Assembly (NCBI GenBank): GCA_018335935.1
Contig: JAGXRG010000027.1
Span: 1 to 52,261 of the forward strand
Source of the DNA: Chitinophagaceae bacterium
Lineage (GTDB): Bacteria > Bacteroidota > Bacteroidia > Chitinophagales > Chitinophagaceae
DNA: 52,261 nucleotides
Direction: 5' to 3'
Position numbers and translations under genes: made by a program. The notes under the pieces were generated by a model, which saw only the letters and a program-made list of their open reading frames with translations, did no database searches and was not told the DNA's origin. Within the stretch, counting starts at the first letter, position 1. Every line of letters begins with the position of its first letter. Below, in pieces: positions 34,399-43,851 of this stretch.

Positions 34399-35195
34399 GT
34401 TAATTCTTTAAATTGATTTCCGCAAAAATTACAAAATATGGCAGACTCGTTGTTTTCTTTACTACAAGTAGTACACTTTTTTGATTCTCCAGTTTGAACC
34501 CTATTTACTAATGAAGAAGTTACAATTCCTGTAGGTACAGCAATAATGGCATAACCAATAATCATTGCAAATGATGATATAAACTTACCAATAACTGTAT
34601 GGGGAACTAAGTCTCCATAACCAACAGTTGTTACTGTAACTATAGCCCAATAAATACTTTGCGGTATGCTTGAAAAACCTTCTTCTCCCCCTTCAACTAC
34701 ATACATTAAAGCACCTAAAAAGGTAACTATTGCTAATACCACTACAAAGAAGATACTAATTTTATAAATACTAGCTCTTAATGCTTTAATTAATATTTGT
34801 GCTTCTGCATTAAATCGAACAAGTTTTAACACTCTAAAAATTCTAAGAAGTCTGAATATTCTTACAATTAATAAATAATGATAACCAGTATAAACCAAGC
34901 TCAGCCATGTTGGTAGAATGCTCAAAAAATCGATAAGCCCCCAAAAACTAAAAACATATTTGAGTGGTTTGTGACTGATATAAATTCTTAACAAATACTC
35001 AATAGTAAATAATATAGTAAGCACCCATTCAACAATGAAAAATACTTTAGTAAATTTTTCACCTAGTTCAGGTACACTTTCTAGCATTACTATAATAATA
35101 CTAATTAGTATTAACCAAAGCAATACAACATCGAAACGCTTACCTGCTTTTGTTTCGGTTTCAAAAACAATATGATATAATTTGTTTTTAAGCAT
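34395..35195 (-). CDS. Voltage-gated K+ channel with C-terminal zinc ribbon
   Basis: The 266-residue protein has a six-TM voltage-gated channel layout: an S4-like helix RIFRLLRIFRVLKLVRF with regularly spaced arginines and lysines, a pore helix, and the selectivity filter TVGYGD at about 193-198. After S6, residues about 239-261 form a zinc-ribbon pattern CTTC, 12 residues, CNFC. This tail could sense metal or redox or bind a partner. Overlap with the MscS gene suggests joint expression for turgor control. Confidence 0.9.
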   Translation of the reverse strand: MLKNKLYHIVFETETKAGKRFDVVLLWLILISIIIVMLESVPELGEKFTKVFFIVEWVLTILFTIEYLLRIYISHKPLKYVFSFWGLIDFLSILPTWLSLVYTGYHYLLIVRIFRLLRIFRVLKLVRFNAEAQILIKALRASIYKISIFFVVVLAIVTFLGALMYVVEGGEEGFSSIPQSIYWAIVTVTTVGYGDLVPHTVIGKFISSFAMIIGYAIIAVPTGIVTSSLVNRVQTGESKKCTTCSKENNESAIFCNFCGNQFKELT

Positions 35196-35230
35196 ATATT
35201 ATAAACTAGTTTTTTATGGCCTCATCTTTT

Positions 35231-35935
35231 TTAATTAATTAATTTCGGATTTATTATATCTGCTAATTTTTGACTGTATATTTTAATTTTACTGTTCAGT
35301 TCAACAACCTCTTTGTTATTTGATTCGATATTCTTTTTTGCTATTTCTATTTTACCATTAAACTCTAATTTTTCAGATTCAGAGTATTTAGACGAATTCA
35401 CCTTCTTAGTATATTTTTTTATATCTCGTGAATTTGATTTAGTATCTCTGTTAACTTTTTTTATTTTTTTGTTCATAGATTTTATATCGGTATCATAAAA
35501 ATCTAATAGCATTTTTGTACTAAAGTTGTTGAACATGTTATACATGCTTGTAAACTCATTTGGAAATGTTTCTGGACTAAGAAAAAAATCATATCCAAAA
35601 GAAATGAACAATTTAGATTCTGAACCACCATTTGGCATTTCGATTACTCTATTATAGATATTTAATCGTTTATCGCTTATTATATTTATTATAGCATCTT
35701 CTGCAGAAACAATATCTGCATTACTTAAAAAACCATAACCTTTAATTTTAACATCAAAATTTTCTTTGCAATAATCTTTAAATGCTTTCTTTACGAAATC
35801 AGCATCAGCATCAAAATTTACACTTAAACAAGTTCTGAGCTTATTTTCATAAGTTATCTCAGAAGTGTCAATTTTAAAAACTTGTGCTTGCACAGTGAAG
35901 CAACACAATAATAAAAAAGTAAAAAATATTTTCAT
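35231..35935 (-). CDS. Secreted protein with C-terminal coiled coil, unknown function
   Basis: The 234-residue protein has a signal peptide (MKIFFTFLLLCCFTVQAQ). Residues about 20-135 form a globular part without a recognised domain. Residues about 145-230 are rich in Lys, Glu, Asn and Ser and look like a coiled coil (MNKKIKKVNRDTKSN and further repeats). It lies 35 bp upstream of the K+ channel on the same strand, so co-transcription is likely. It is not a family I recognise. Confidence 0.7.
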   Translation of the reverse strand: MKIFFTFLLLCCFTVQAQVFKIDTSEITYENKLRTCLSVNFDADADFVKKAFKDYCKENFDVKIKGYGFLSNADIVSAEDAIINIISDKRLNIYNRVIEMPNGGSESKLFISFGYDFFLSPETFPNEFTSMYNMFNNFSTKMLLDFYDTDIKSMNKKIKKVNRDTKSNSRDIKKYTKKVNSSKYSESEKLEFNGKIEIAKKNIESNNKEVVELNSKIKIYSQKLADIINPKLIN

Positions 35936-36087
35936 AAAATTTAATTATTTGTATTAAATACAATCTGATAACAATTATTTTGGTTATCGAATTGTAATTA
36001 AAGTTAAGTCAATAATCTACTTAGTCTAAATAATTATCAAATTAATTATATAGACTAAGAGATTGAAAAATAAATGTTGAAAAGGAA

Positions 36088-37725
36088 TTAAGAATTGCTG
36101 CTTTTCTTTTTTTGCCTATAAGCTTCTACGTCTCGTAAGTACTTTTTAATACCAACAATTGTTTGTTTAAGTTCTTTACTATCGGGTTTAAACTTCTGCA
36201 ATTGTGTGTAATAATTTAATGCAGTTTTATAATCTTTTTTAATCAAATAATATGAGCCAAGATAATTGTAAGATTGTTCTAACATGGGTTTGTAATCTTC
36301 ATCTTGAGTCATGTTTTTTGCTTTACTTACAAAGTCTTCAAAATAAGGCACAGCAGTTCCAATTTCAATAGTTGAATCTTTTTGAGACTTTATACCGGCT
36401 TGCATATAAATTCCTTTATATTGTTTTGGGTATAAGTTTACAAAATCGTTAAAAATGCTGTCAGCAACATCCAATTGGTCTAATTCGAAATAAGCCACAC
36501 CAATTTTATATAAATCCACAGCGTTGGTACCTTTAAGCTTCATTAATTTTTCACGCCATTCAACAGCAGTCATTTTATCATTTGATAATAAATAATGATT
36601 CAATAATGTACCAGCATAATATTTTCTGTGAGAAACAACAGTATCAGTTTCGTAGCCCCAATTAATATGAGCTAATGTTGTAGAATCTTTTACTTTTTGT
36701 CTGGCTGCATATTGTGCTGTTAAATAAATATCATAGTAAGTAATTTTTGAAGCCTCTTGAATTTGCATATACTGACTCATATATTCATATGCTTTTGGTA
36801 TATTATTTAAATTATTATAACAATAAGCTACATATTTATAAACATCAACAGGGGTTTCACTTTCACCATCTTTCATCATTTTATTAGCTCTATCAATAAC
36901 GCTTTTGTACTTTTTAGCATTATAATCAAGTACCAATAATTGAAAATCTACTTTCTCATTTTTATCGGATAATTCTAAATATTTTGCATAATATTTTTTT
37001 ACCATTGCCTTATCATTATAATAAGCATATCTGTACATTTCGTACCAAGCTGGTGTAAACATTGAATCTTTTTCCAGCGTTTTTTGGAGTAATGGCAAGA
37101 ATAAAGATTTGTTATTTTGTGAGATAAAAATTTTAGCTTTTGTGTAATAAGTAGCAGCATAATTGCTATCTGCCTTCAGTGCTTTTTCAATTAATTTAAA
37201 CGCATTATTTCCGTCTCCTATTTTTAAATAATTATTGCATAAAATAATATAGTTTTTCATGTCTGTATTATCCAAGCTAATGGCTTTTAAATAATATTTT
37301 TCAGCAACTTTTACCAACCCAAGTCCAGTATAAGCATTTGCAGTTGCTACTGCAACATGTGCACTCTGAATTTGATCTAAGAAAATTCCTAGTCCATTAA
37401 TTAAGTTAGTTGCTTTTGTTTTATTAGACTTCAATGCTAATGCTTGAGCCAACCCAAGTTTATAGATATAACTATTATTATTGCTTGATAATTTTTGATA
37501 TAAAACAATTGCACTATCAATATTTTTATTTTTAATAAATGCTTGCCCTAACCAATAAGCATTTATACTATCTTGAGGATTGTTTTGATAATTGGCACTA
37601 AACACATCAATAGCCGATTGATAACGTTGATACTCCATTAATTTAAAGCCATTCGTATTCAGTTGACTAAAAGTCTGAATACCTATAAACGCAATACCTA
37701 ATAAAAGCATAATTCTCTTCTTCAT
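36088..37725 (-). CDS. Secreted multi-TPR protein
   Basis: The 545-residue protein has a signal peptide (MKKRIMLLLGIAFIGIQTFS) and many tetratricopeptide-like helix pairs throughout (for example YQSAIDVFSANYQNNPQDS, AEKYYLKAISLDNTD, DYKTALNYYTQLQKFKPDS). The end is strongly basic and serine-rich. It is a likely periplasmic scaffold. It is the last gene in a minus-strand run following two universal stress proteins, with 6 bp separating it from the nearer one. Confidence 0.82.
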   Translation of the reverse strand: MKKRIMLLLGIAFIGIQTFSQLNTNGFKLMEYQRYQSAIDVFSANYQNNPQDSINAYWLGQAFIKNKNIDSAIVLYQKLSSNNNSYIYKLGLAQALALKSNKTKATNLINGLGIFLDQIQSAHVAVATANAYTGLGLVKVAEKYYLKAISLDNTDMKNYIILCNNYLKIGDGNNAFKLIEKALKADSNYAATYYTKAKIFISQNNKSLFLPLLQKTLEKDSMFTPAWYEMYRYAYYNDKAMVKKYYAKYLELSDKNEKVDFQLLVLDYNAKKYKSVIDRANKMMKDGESETPVDVYKYVAYCYNNLNNIPKAYEYMSQYMQIQEASKITYYDIYLTAQYAARQKVKDSTTLAHINWGYETDTVVSHRKYYAGTLLNHYLLSNDKMTAVEWREKLMKLKGTNAVDLYKIGVAYFELDQLDVADSIFNDFVNLYPKQYKGIYMQAGIKSQKDSTIEIGTAVPYFEDFVSKAKNMTQDEDYKPMLEQSYNYLGSYYLIKKDYKTALNYYTQLQKFKPDSKELKQTIVGIKKYLRDVEAYRQKKKSSNS

Positions 37726-37731
37726 AAATTT

Positions 37732-38589
37732 TTAATTGTTTTCTTTTTTAATTGTAAGCACAGGTGTTTGTGCATGATTGATAATTTGCCCACCTAGGGC
37801 ATCGATTATTTTTCCTGTTAATGTAGACTCTTCACCAGGGTTTACCAAGATTAAATCGATAGATGCTTTTTCTGCATATCGCAAAATAGCATCTGTTATA
37901 TTTTTACCTCCAGCAACAAATAATTGATGAGGTATACTTTCTAAATTTAGTTCTTCAACAATAGTGTATATAAGATGCTCAGTTGTTTTATCAGCATTAT
38001 TTAACTCATTCTTTAAACAAACTAAATGTATTTCACTTTTAAATATTTTAGCAATTGCTTTTGCAAATGCTAGTTTATTTTTAGGGTAAAAGTTTTCAAT
38101 GGGTAGGATAATTTTTTTGTATAAATCTGATGCGTTATTTGATTTAACAGTAAGAATTGGGCAATTTACTTTTTCAGCTACATATTGAGAGTTGCTACCA
38201 AATATAAATTCTTTAATTCCATCTGAACCGGAGGTTGCCATTACTATTAAGTCAATTTTTTCTGTTTCTGTATATTCATTAATAGCAGTAAATAAATTCC
38301 CCACAGTAATCTTATACTTTATATTAACCTGATGCTTCTTTAAAATATTTTCTTTAATTACAAGCATTTTAGTTTCAGCATTTTTAATATAGTCATCTAC
38401 ACTACCATAATTAATCATTACTCCTGGTTCAACTGCTACTAAGTACCCTATTGTATTAATATCAACAACTGAAATCAAATGCAACTCATTACTATTACAT
38501 AAAACTGCAGTTTCAATTGCACAATCTAATGCAACAATTGATATTGTTGAAAAATCTACTGGGACTAATATTTTATTGAATAATGACAT
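37732..38589 (-). CDS. Universal stress protein, tandem UspA domains
   Basis: The 285-residue protein has two UspA domains (about 1-148 and 152-285). Each starts with a typical KILVPVDFS-like strand. The first keeps an ATP-binding-like loop (ATSGSDGIKEFIFGSNSQYV), while the second has a changed one (VNPGEESTLTGKIIDALGG). Tandem Usp proteins are cytoplasmic and help in starvation, oxidative and metabolic stress, often through nucleotide binding. The stop of the preceding Usp gene lies 5 bp away. Confidence 0.88.
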   Translation of the reverse strand: MSLFNKILVPVDFSTISIVALDCAIETAVLCNSNELHLISVVDINTIGYLVAVEPGVMINYGSVDDYIKNAETKMLVIKENILKKHQVNIKYKITVGNLFTAINEYTETEKIDLIVMATSGSDGIKEFIFGSNSQYVAEKVNCPILTVKSNNASDLYKKIILPIENFYPKNKLAFAKAIAKIFKSEIHLVCLKNELNNADKTTEHLIYTIVEELNLESIPHQLFVAGGKNITDAILRYAEKASIDLILVNPGEESTLTGKIIDALGGQIINHAQTPVLTIKKENN

Positions 38590-38594
38590 ATTGT

Positions 38595-39449
38595 TTATGC
38601 TGGAAATAAATCTTGTTGATGAACTTTTTTATCATCTTCAAAAAATGATTTAACTGAATTAGTAGTTTGATGCTGCTCTGAAATATTTAATTTTTTATTC
38701 GTGATAATAGCATCAGCTTTTACTTCTTTTGCGTATTGTAGAATTGATTTAAAGTTTGAACTGTTTGGATTAATACATTTACACTCCACCTGAATATTTC
38801 CTGAAGCTTTTAAAAGCTTTAATGTTTCTGTTAGATAGTAAAAATTTGATTTATGGCTAACAATTGTATTTGTACTAAATGCAATTAAATGAAGTTTAAT
38901 GTTATAATACTTTACAATTTCTATGATGGTATTAATTCTATTTTCGGGTATAAAATTTGTTACTGGTATTACAATATTTCGCCAGTTTGAAATACTGTTA
39001 CCTTCAGTAATAAATGTAATAACCTGACAAGGACTTTTATCAATAATATAATTATTTCTAGTAGGTAAAAATATATTTACCCAACTTTTTTCTTGATGAT
39101 GATTTAAAGCAATTAAGTTAGCATTTATAGAAAAGGCTTTTTCTAAAACAATCTTTTTCCAATTACCCCAATCAACTGAAACTTTAACTTCAATTCCAAA
39201 TTCTTTTTCAATCCACCGCCTCCATGTATGAATTAAATTTGTTTTGTTTTTTGTTATTGAGTATATGGAGTTTTGTTTTTTGTAGTTAAAAATTTGATTG
39301 ATGTAATTACTAATATTTGGTTTCTGAACATGTATTAAATGTAATGCAGCATTATGCTTTTTTGCAATTTCAGCAGTTTGCATTACTATAGATAAATGCT
39401 CTTCATCAAATTCAACAGGTATAAGAATTTTTTTTATAATTGGGTTCAT
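38595..39449 (-). CDS. Universal stress protein, degenerate nucleotide loop
   Basis: The 284-residue protein has the layout of two UspA domains (start IKKILIPVEFDEEHL). The glycine-rich loop expected near 115-135 in domain 1 is replaced by LNHHQEKSWVNIFLPTRNN, and domain 2 also lacks it (ITNKKLNISEQHQ), so ATP binding is doubtful. It may be a regulatory or binding paralogue of the adjacent Usp proteins. A terminator-like hairpin at 39565-39591 separates it from the next Usp gene upstream. Confidence 0.82.
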   Translation of the reverse strand: MNPIIKKILIPVEFDEEHLSIVMQTAEIAKKHNAALHLIHVQKPNISNYINQIFNYKKQNSIYSITKNKTNLIHTWRRWIEKEFGIEVKVSVDWGNWKKIVLEKAFSINANLIALNHHQEKSWVNIFLPTRNNYIIDKSPCQVITFITEGNSISNWRNIVIPVTNFIPENRINTIIEIVKYYNIKLHLIAFSTNTIVSHKSNFYYLTETLKLLKASGNIQVECKCINPNSSNFKSILQYAKEVKADAIITNKKLNISEQHQTTNSVKSFFEDDKKVHQQDLFPA

Positions 39450-39559
39450 GTATAATTTTTATAATTTTTTTATATTCATTTATGTTCACTATTTTAATAC
39501 GCTAAACATAAATAAGACATGTAAATGCAAGTTTAATCTAAGATTAGAATACGATTAAA

Positions 39560-39591
39560 AACAACAAGAGGCTGCATAACACAGCCTCTTG
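39560..39591 (-). terminator. Rho-independent terminator after a Usp gene
   Basis: CAAGAGGCTG (39565-39574) pairs perfectly with CAGCCTCTTG (39582-39591) around a 7-base loop. The minus-strand product is followed by TTGTTTTTAA. It ends the transcript of the Usp gene at 39624-40529 and splits the Usp genes into two units. Confidence 0.82.
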
Positions 39592-39623
39592 GATATAACA
39601 ATTATAAAAAACAAAACTTTACC

Positions 39624-40529
39624 TTAATTTAACTGAACTTCTTTTTCAAGTTTTTGTAAAATTTCTTCTTTGTCTAGTTTGGCATATTCTGGTCTTATTA
39701 CTAAAACAGGAATTGTTGCATGGTGAATTATTTTTTGAGTATAGTAACTAATATGAAAGTCTTTATTTGTTTTTGAAATTTCTGCAGTAATTACCGCTAA
39801 ATCAAATTTCTTTTCAGACTCATCAATTACTTTAATTACATGTTCAGCAAATTTATTGTCCTCGAAATAGTATTGCATTTCATAAGGAACATTATCTGCT
39901 TCTAACTTCATTTTCATTAATAAGGATAGTCTATGAATAATGTGAAGTTCATTTTCATAATTCGGATTACGTAGGTTTAATAATGTAATAGCAGGATTAC
40001 TTTTTAAAATAAACGGACGTAGTGAATCGTACTTATCCGTCATACTTAATAAAGGTCTTATCGGAAATAAAATATTCTCAAAATTGTACTTGGTTACATT
40101 TTCAGGAATTATGATTACTGGTACTTTTGATTTTTCTGCTATTTGGATAGCATGAGTTCCAGAGTATGATGTAGACAAACCATTGGTTCCATTTTTACCC
40201 ATCACAATCAAATCTGCATGTATGGATATAGATGTTTTTAAAATATTATGAGTTACACCACCATGCTCTGTTGCATAAGTACATTTTACACCATCATTCA
40301 CAATTACAGTTTTTGCAAGTTGAGCTAGGGTTTTTAAATAATCTTGTAGTCGTGGAGGTTTAATATAATTATCGTTGGTGTACAAATCGTAATCATGATC
40401 ACTGACATATAGTAAATGTACCATTGCCTGATGCCGTTTAGCAATAGCTACAGCAGTTTGCAATGCATTCATGCAATTGTTACTAAAATCAATGGGTACT
40501 AAAATTTTTCTGATGTTAATTGTTTTCAT
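39624..40529 (-). CDS. Universal stress protein, tandem UspA domains
   Basis: The 301-residue protein has two UspA domains. It starts INIRKILVPIDFSNNCMNALQ, and domain 1 keeps a nucleotide loop (MGKNGTNGLSTSYSGTHAIQ). Domain 2 (about 152-285) has no clear loop but ends in the typical HHATIPVLVIRP strand. It lies 46 bp downstream of the GNAT/nitrilase fusion and is followed by a strong terminator, so these two genes probably form one transcript. Confidence 0.88.
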   Translation of the reverse strand: MKTINIRKILVPIDFSNNCMNALQTAVAIAKRHQAMVHLLYVSDHDYDLYTNDNYIKPPRLQDYLKTLAQLAKTVIVNDGVKCTYATEHGGVTHNILKTSISIHADLIVMGKNGTNGLSTSYSGTHAIQIAEKSKVPVIIIPENVTKYNFENILFPIRPLLSMTDKYDSLRPFILKSNPAITLLNLRNPNYENELHIIHRLSLLMKMKLEADNVPYEMQYYFEDNKFAEHVIKVIDESEKKFDLAVITAEISKTNKDFHISYYTQKIIHHATIPVLVIRPEYAKLDKEEILQKLEKEVQLN

Positions 40530-40575
40530 GTTAAATGTTTTTTATGTTAAGTAAATTGTTATTGGTGTTTTAAGA

Positions 40576-42144
40576 TTAGAAGGCAATCTCCTTTTCGTCT
40601 TCTTTGTAAACAATAGAATATAAGTTTTTTCTTCTATCATTCCAAGTTTGAGCATTACCATTTAATCTGTTTGTTTTTAATAGATGCATATCTAAATCCT
40701 GATAAATCATAGTTTCATCACCAGGTTCTGCAATTGCAGCTACACCATCTCTATGAAATTCAACATCAGAAGGTGTTAGAATTGCACTCTGAGCATATTG
40801 AATATCTAAATTATCAACCTGAGGTAAGTTGCCCACACAGCCACTTAAAACTACATAGATTTGATTTTCTATGGCACGAGCTTGTGCACAATACCTTACA
40901 CGATTATAGGCTCTTCTTTCATCGGTATTAAAAGGTACAAAAATAATTTCAGCACCTTTAGATGTGGCAATACGAGCAATTTCAGGAAACTCAATATCGT
41001 AACAAATGTTAATAGCAATCTTTCCACAATCGGTATCAAATACTTCTACTTTCTTGCCTTCTTTTAAACCCCACCATTTTCTTTCATGTGGTGTTATATG
41101 CATTTTGTATTGTTTTTCATAAGAGCCATCTCTTCTAAAAAACCAAGAAATGTTGTATAAGTTATCGTCTTCAACAGTGATATGTGTTCCACCAATAATA
41201 TTGGTATTGTACTTTACTGCCATCTTACTGAAAAACTCAATATAGTCATTAGTAAAATTGCTTAATTCACGTATAGCTAAACCAGGTCTTTTTTGTGGTA
41301 AGAAAGATAATAATTGCATGGTAAATAATTCAGGAAACACTACAAAATCACTTTTGTAATCTGCAGCTATATCTATAAAATATTCACAATGATGAGCAAA
41401 TTCTTCAAAACTTTTTACCATACGCATTTTATATTGTATTGCACAAACACGTACATAAGGTGATATGTCTTGAATTTCAAAACTTGGAATTTCGTAATCT
41501 AAATTTACCCATTCCATAAAAGTAGCATAACCACAACTCTGTTCATCATTAGGTAAATAATCTTTGATAATTCTTTTTAAAATAAAATCGTTAGAAAGTT
41601 GTGTGGTTAAAACGGGGTCAACAAGTTTTTTATCTACTACTTGTTGTACATATTCTTTTGCAGTATACTTATCACATACTTTATAAAAATTAGGTAATCT
41701 GCCTCCTACTACAATTCTTTTCAAGTTTTTAGAAACAGCAAGTTTTTTTCTTTCATCATATAGTCTACGAGCAAGTCTCATACTTCTATATTTTGGTGAC
41801 ACCATAATTTCTATTCCATATAATGTATCTCCTTTTGGATTGTGTGTAGAAAGTGTTCCATTTCCAGTAATATCAGCCCAAGAATGATTTTTTTCAAATT
41901 CATTAAAATTTAAAATTAATGAACTAGATGAGGCTGCAATATCTCCATTAATTTCAATGGCAATTTGACCTTCGGGAAAAGTAGCTACTACTTTTTTCCA
42001 TTGATCTAAATTCCATGGTTTCATTTCAGGAAAAGAAAGTAATTGCATTTGTTTTATTTCTTCATAGTCTTCAATTCTTAAATTTCTTACTGAAATAATA
42101 TTTTTATTTATTGCTGTGTTATTTTGTTCTATAGTTTTTGTCAT
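40576..42144 (-). CDS. GNAT acetyltransferase fused to carbon-nitrogen hydrolase
   Basis: The 522-residue protein joins a GNAT N-acetyltransferase (about 18-200, with the acetyl-CoA motif region VSPKYRSMRLARRLYDERKK) to a nitrilase-superfamily amidase (about 228-510). The Glu-Lys-Cys catalytic triad of the amidase is visible in VVFPELF, KMHITPHER and INICYDIEFPE. Such bifunctional proteins are known in Bacteroidota, but the substrate is unknown. Nitrilase-superfamily amidases hydrolyse small amides in the cytoplasm. It is the first gene of a likely two-gene unit with a Usp gene. Confidence 0.9.
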   Translation of the reverse strand: MTKTIEQNNTAINKNIISVRNLRIEDYEEIKQMQLLSFPEMKPWNLDQWKKVVATFPEGQIAIEINGDIAASSSSLILNFNEFEKNHSWADITGNGTLSTHNPKGDTLYGIEIMVSPKYRSMRLARRLYDERKKLAVSKNLKRIVVGGRLPNFYKVCDKYTAKEYVQQVVDKKLVDPVLTTQLSNDFILKRIIKDYLPNDEQSCGYATFMEWVNLDYEIPSFEIQDISPYVRVCAIQYKMRMVKSFEEFAHHCEYFIDIAADYKSDFVVFPELFTMQLLSFLPQKRPGLAIRELSNFTNDYIEFFSKMAVKYNTNIIGGTHITVEDDNLYNISWFFRRDGSYEKQYKMHITPHERKWWGLKEGKKVEVFDTDCGKIAINICYDIEFPEIARIATSKGAEIIFVPFNTDERRAYNRVRYCAQARAIENQIYVVLSGCVGNLPQVDNLDIQYAQSAILTPSDVEFHRDGVAAIAEPGDETMIYQDLDMHLLKTNRLNGNAQTWNDRRKNLYSIVYKEDEKEIAF

Positions 42145-42182
42145 AATATTAATTGTTAGTGCAACAGTTTATTGGTAAGTAC

Positions 42183-42392
42183 TTATTTTAATAAGCTGTC
42201 ATTAACCAATGAGAATTGCTGAATTTGTTGCGATTTAAAAAAGTTCTCAGCTTTTAAAGAATCTATTTGAATCAATAAAATTTGATTCTGTAATTTCAAT
42301 TGATTAAGCTTTTTTTGCTGATTAACTTCTAGCCATCCTAAGAGCATGACTAAGAATAAAGAAATAAGAAAGCAAAACTTGAGTAATCGCAT
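42183..42392 (-). CDS. Small single-pass membrane protein with coiled coil
   Basis: The 69-residue protein has one membrane helix (about 4-22, LKFCFLISLFLVMLLGWLEV) followed by a leucine-rich coiled coil to the C-terminus (QKKLNQLKLQNQILLIQI and onwards). The topology recalls FtsL/DivIC-like septum proteins, but similarity is only structural. It lies 79 bp downstream of the histidine kinase and 38 bp upstream of the GNAT fusion on the same strand. The reading frame looks genuine, but function is unknown. Confidence 0.55.
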   Translation of the reverse strand: MRLLKFCFLISLFLVMLLGWLEVNQQKKLNQLKLQNQILLIQIDSLKAENFFKSQQIQQFSLVNDSLLK

Positions 42393-42471
42393 AGATTCAT
42401 TTTCCTTTCAAATTAAAGATTTCACTCTAAGAGGTCATTAAATTTGAGATTAGAATCTGATTAAAACCCAA

Positions 42472-43851
42472 CTATTTGAGGAGTACTGATTTTAGAATCA
42501 CAGAAATCATAATGTTTTGATCTTTACTTAATTCTGCTTTTACCTCTCCTTTGTGAAGCAAGATGATTCTACGTGTTAAAGACAATCCTAAACCATAACC
42601 TTTAATATTAGTGGCATTACTACCTCGTTGAAATGGTTGAAAAATGTTTTCTATTTCTGCAGAATCAAGGATAGTTGAAAGATTTGAGAAAAGAATAACA
42701 ATTTTATTTTCTATGAAGGATAATGATATTTTAACATGTTGGTTTGGTGAATATTTACAACCATTTTCAGTTATATTTTTAAAAGCGGCCAGAAGTAAAG
42801 CATAATTACCATTTACCAAACAATAAGATTCTTCATCTGGTAGCTCATCAAAAAATACAGATACTGCATATGTTGAATCTATTTTTTTCATCATGGCAGG
42901 TAATTCCATTAACAATTCGTCTACCCTTAAGTTTTCTGTTTGAATAGCACCTCCACTAGAAGTTCTTGCAATATCTAATAACTGTTGTGTTAATGCACTC
43001 ATATGTTGAACATCAGTTTTTACAGAACGCAAAACATGTAAATATTCTTCCTTAGATCTTTCTTTTCTTAATACTACATCAATCTGGTTGCTAACAGACG
43101 TAAGAGGTGTAGAAAGTTCATGAGATGCATTGGCAATAAATCTGCCTTGCAATTCAAACGACTCTCTTAATCTAGATAATAAGCTATTAAAAGTTTGTGC
43201 CAGTTTGTTCCATTCATCCTTAAGATGTTTAACCGGCAATCTTTCTTCGAAATTTGAAGCTGAAATTTTATCTACCCTATTATTGATTTGTATTAAAGGC
43301 CTTAGTATGCTATTACTGAAAAACCATCCAAAAATGAAAGACAATAATACACCTACTAAAAACCCATAGGTTAAATTATGTTTAAGTGCTGAGAGTTTTT
43401 GCCTGCCATTTTCATCATTAGCAGAAACTATAACAACTATTGGGTAATCAGGATCACTATTATAAATAGCAAGGGTTTTTTTGTTACCGACTGTTTGAAT
43501 TATTTTCTTTTCAATTCTTGCTTGTTGAATTAATTGAACAGGAATATTTATGGTATCGCTTGCATTTCTGGCAAAGTGATAAACTCTTTCATTACGGACA
43601 TTAAATACATTAATATTTTCTGCAAACAACAAATTTCTGGTAGCACTATCAACTTCAGATAGAAATTTATAGTCATAAAATTTTGATGAAAGTAGTAAAG
43701 AAGAAATAGTATGTGCTCTATTATTGAGCATTTTATTAAAGTCTCTTTCTTGTTGCTGTGCAGTATTATAGTAAGTAAAAAAACAAAGTGAAAGTAACAA
43801 TATAGTTGTTAAGAAAATAAATGCGAGTGTAATTTTATATCTCACTTTCAT
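42472..43851 (-). CDS. HAMP-domain sensor histidine kinase
   Basis: The 459-residue protein has TM1 (about 8-27), a periplasmic sensor (about 30-160), TM2 (about 162-180), a HAMP domain (about 181-233), a DHp helix with phospho-acceptor His244 in NASHELSTPLTS, and a HATPase domain. The N-box (FKNITENGCKYSPNQ) and the GYGLGLSL lid motif are present, but the G1 box (normally DxGxG) reads SNLSTILDS, so the usual aspartate is missing. It overlaps the upstream response regulator stop as TAATG. Confidence 0.93.
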   Translation of the reverse strand: MKVRYKITLAFIFLTTILLLSLCFFTYYNTAQQQERDFNKMLNNRAHTISSLLLSSKFYDYKFLSEVDSATRNLLFAENINVFNVRNERVYHFARNASDTINIPVQLIQQARIEKKIIQTVGNKKTLAIYNSDPDYPIVVIVSANDENGRQKLSALKHNLTYGFLVGVLLSFIFGWFFSNSILRPLIQINNRVDKISASNFEERLPVKHLKDEWNKLAQTFNSLLSRLRESFELQGRFIANASHELSTPLTSVSNQIDVVLRKERSKEEYLHVLRSVKTDVQHMSALTQQLLDIARTSSGGAIQTENLRVDELLMELPAMMKKIDSTYAVSVFFDELPDEESYCLVNGNYALLLAAFKNITENGCKYSPNQHVKISLSFIENKIVILFSNLSTILDSAEIENIFQPFQRGSNATNIKGYGLGLSLTRRIILLHKGEVKAELSKDQNIMISVILKSVLLK

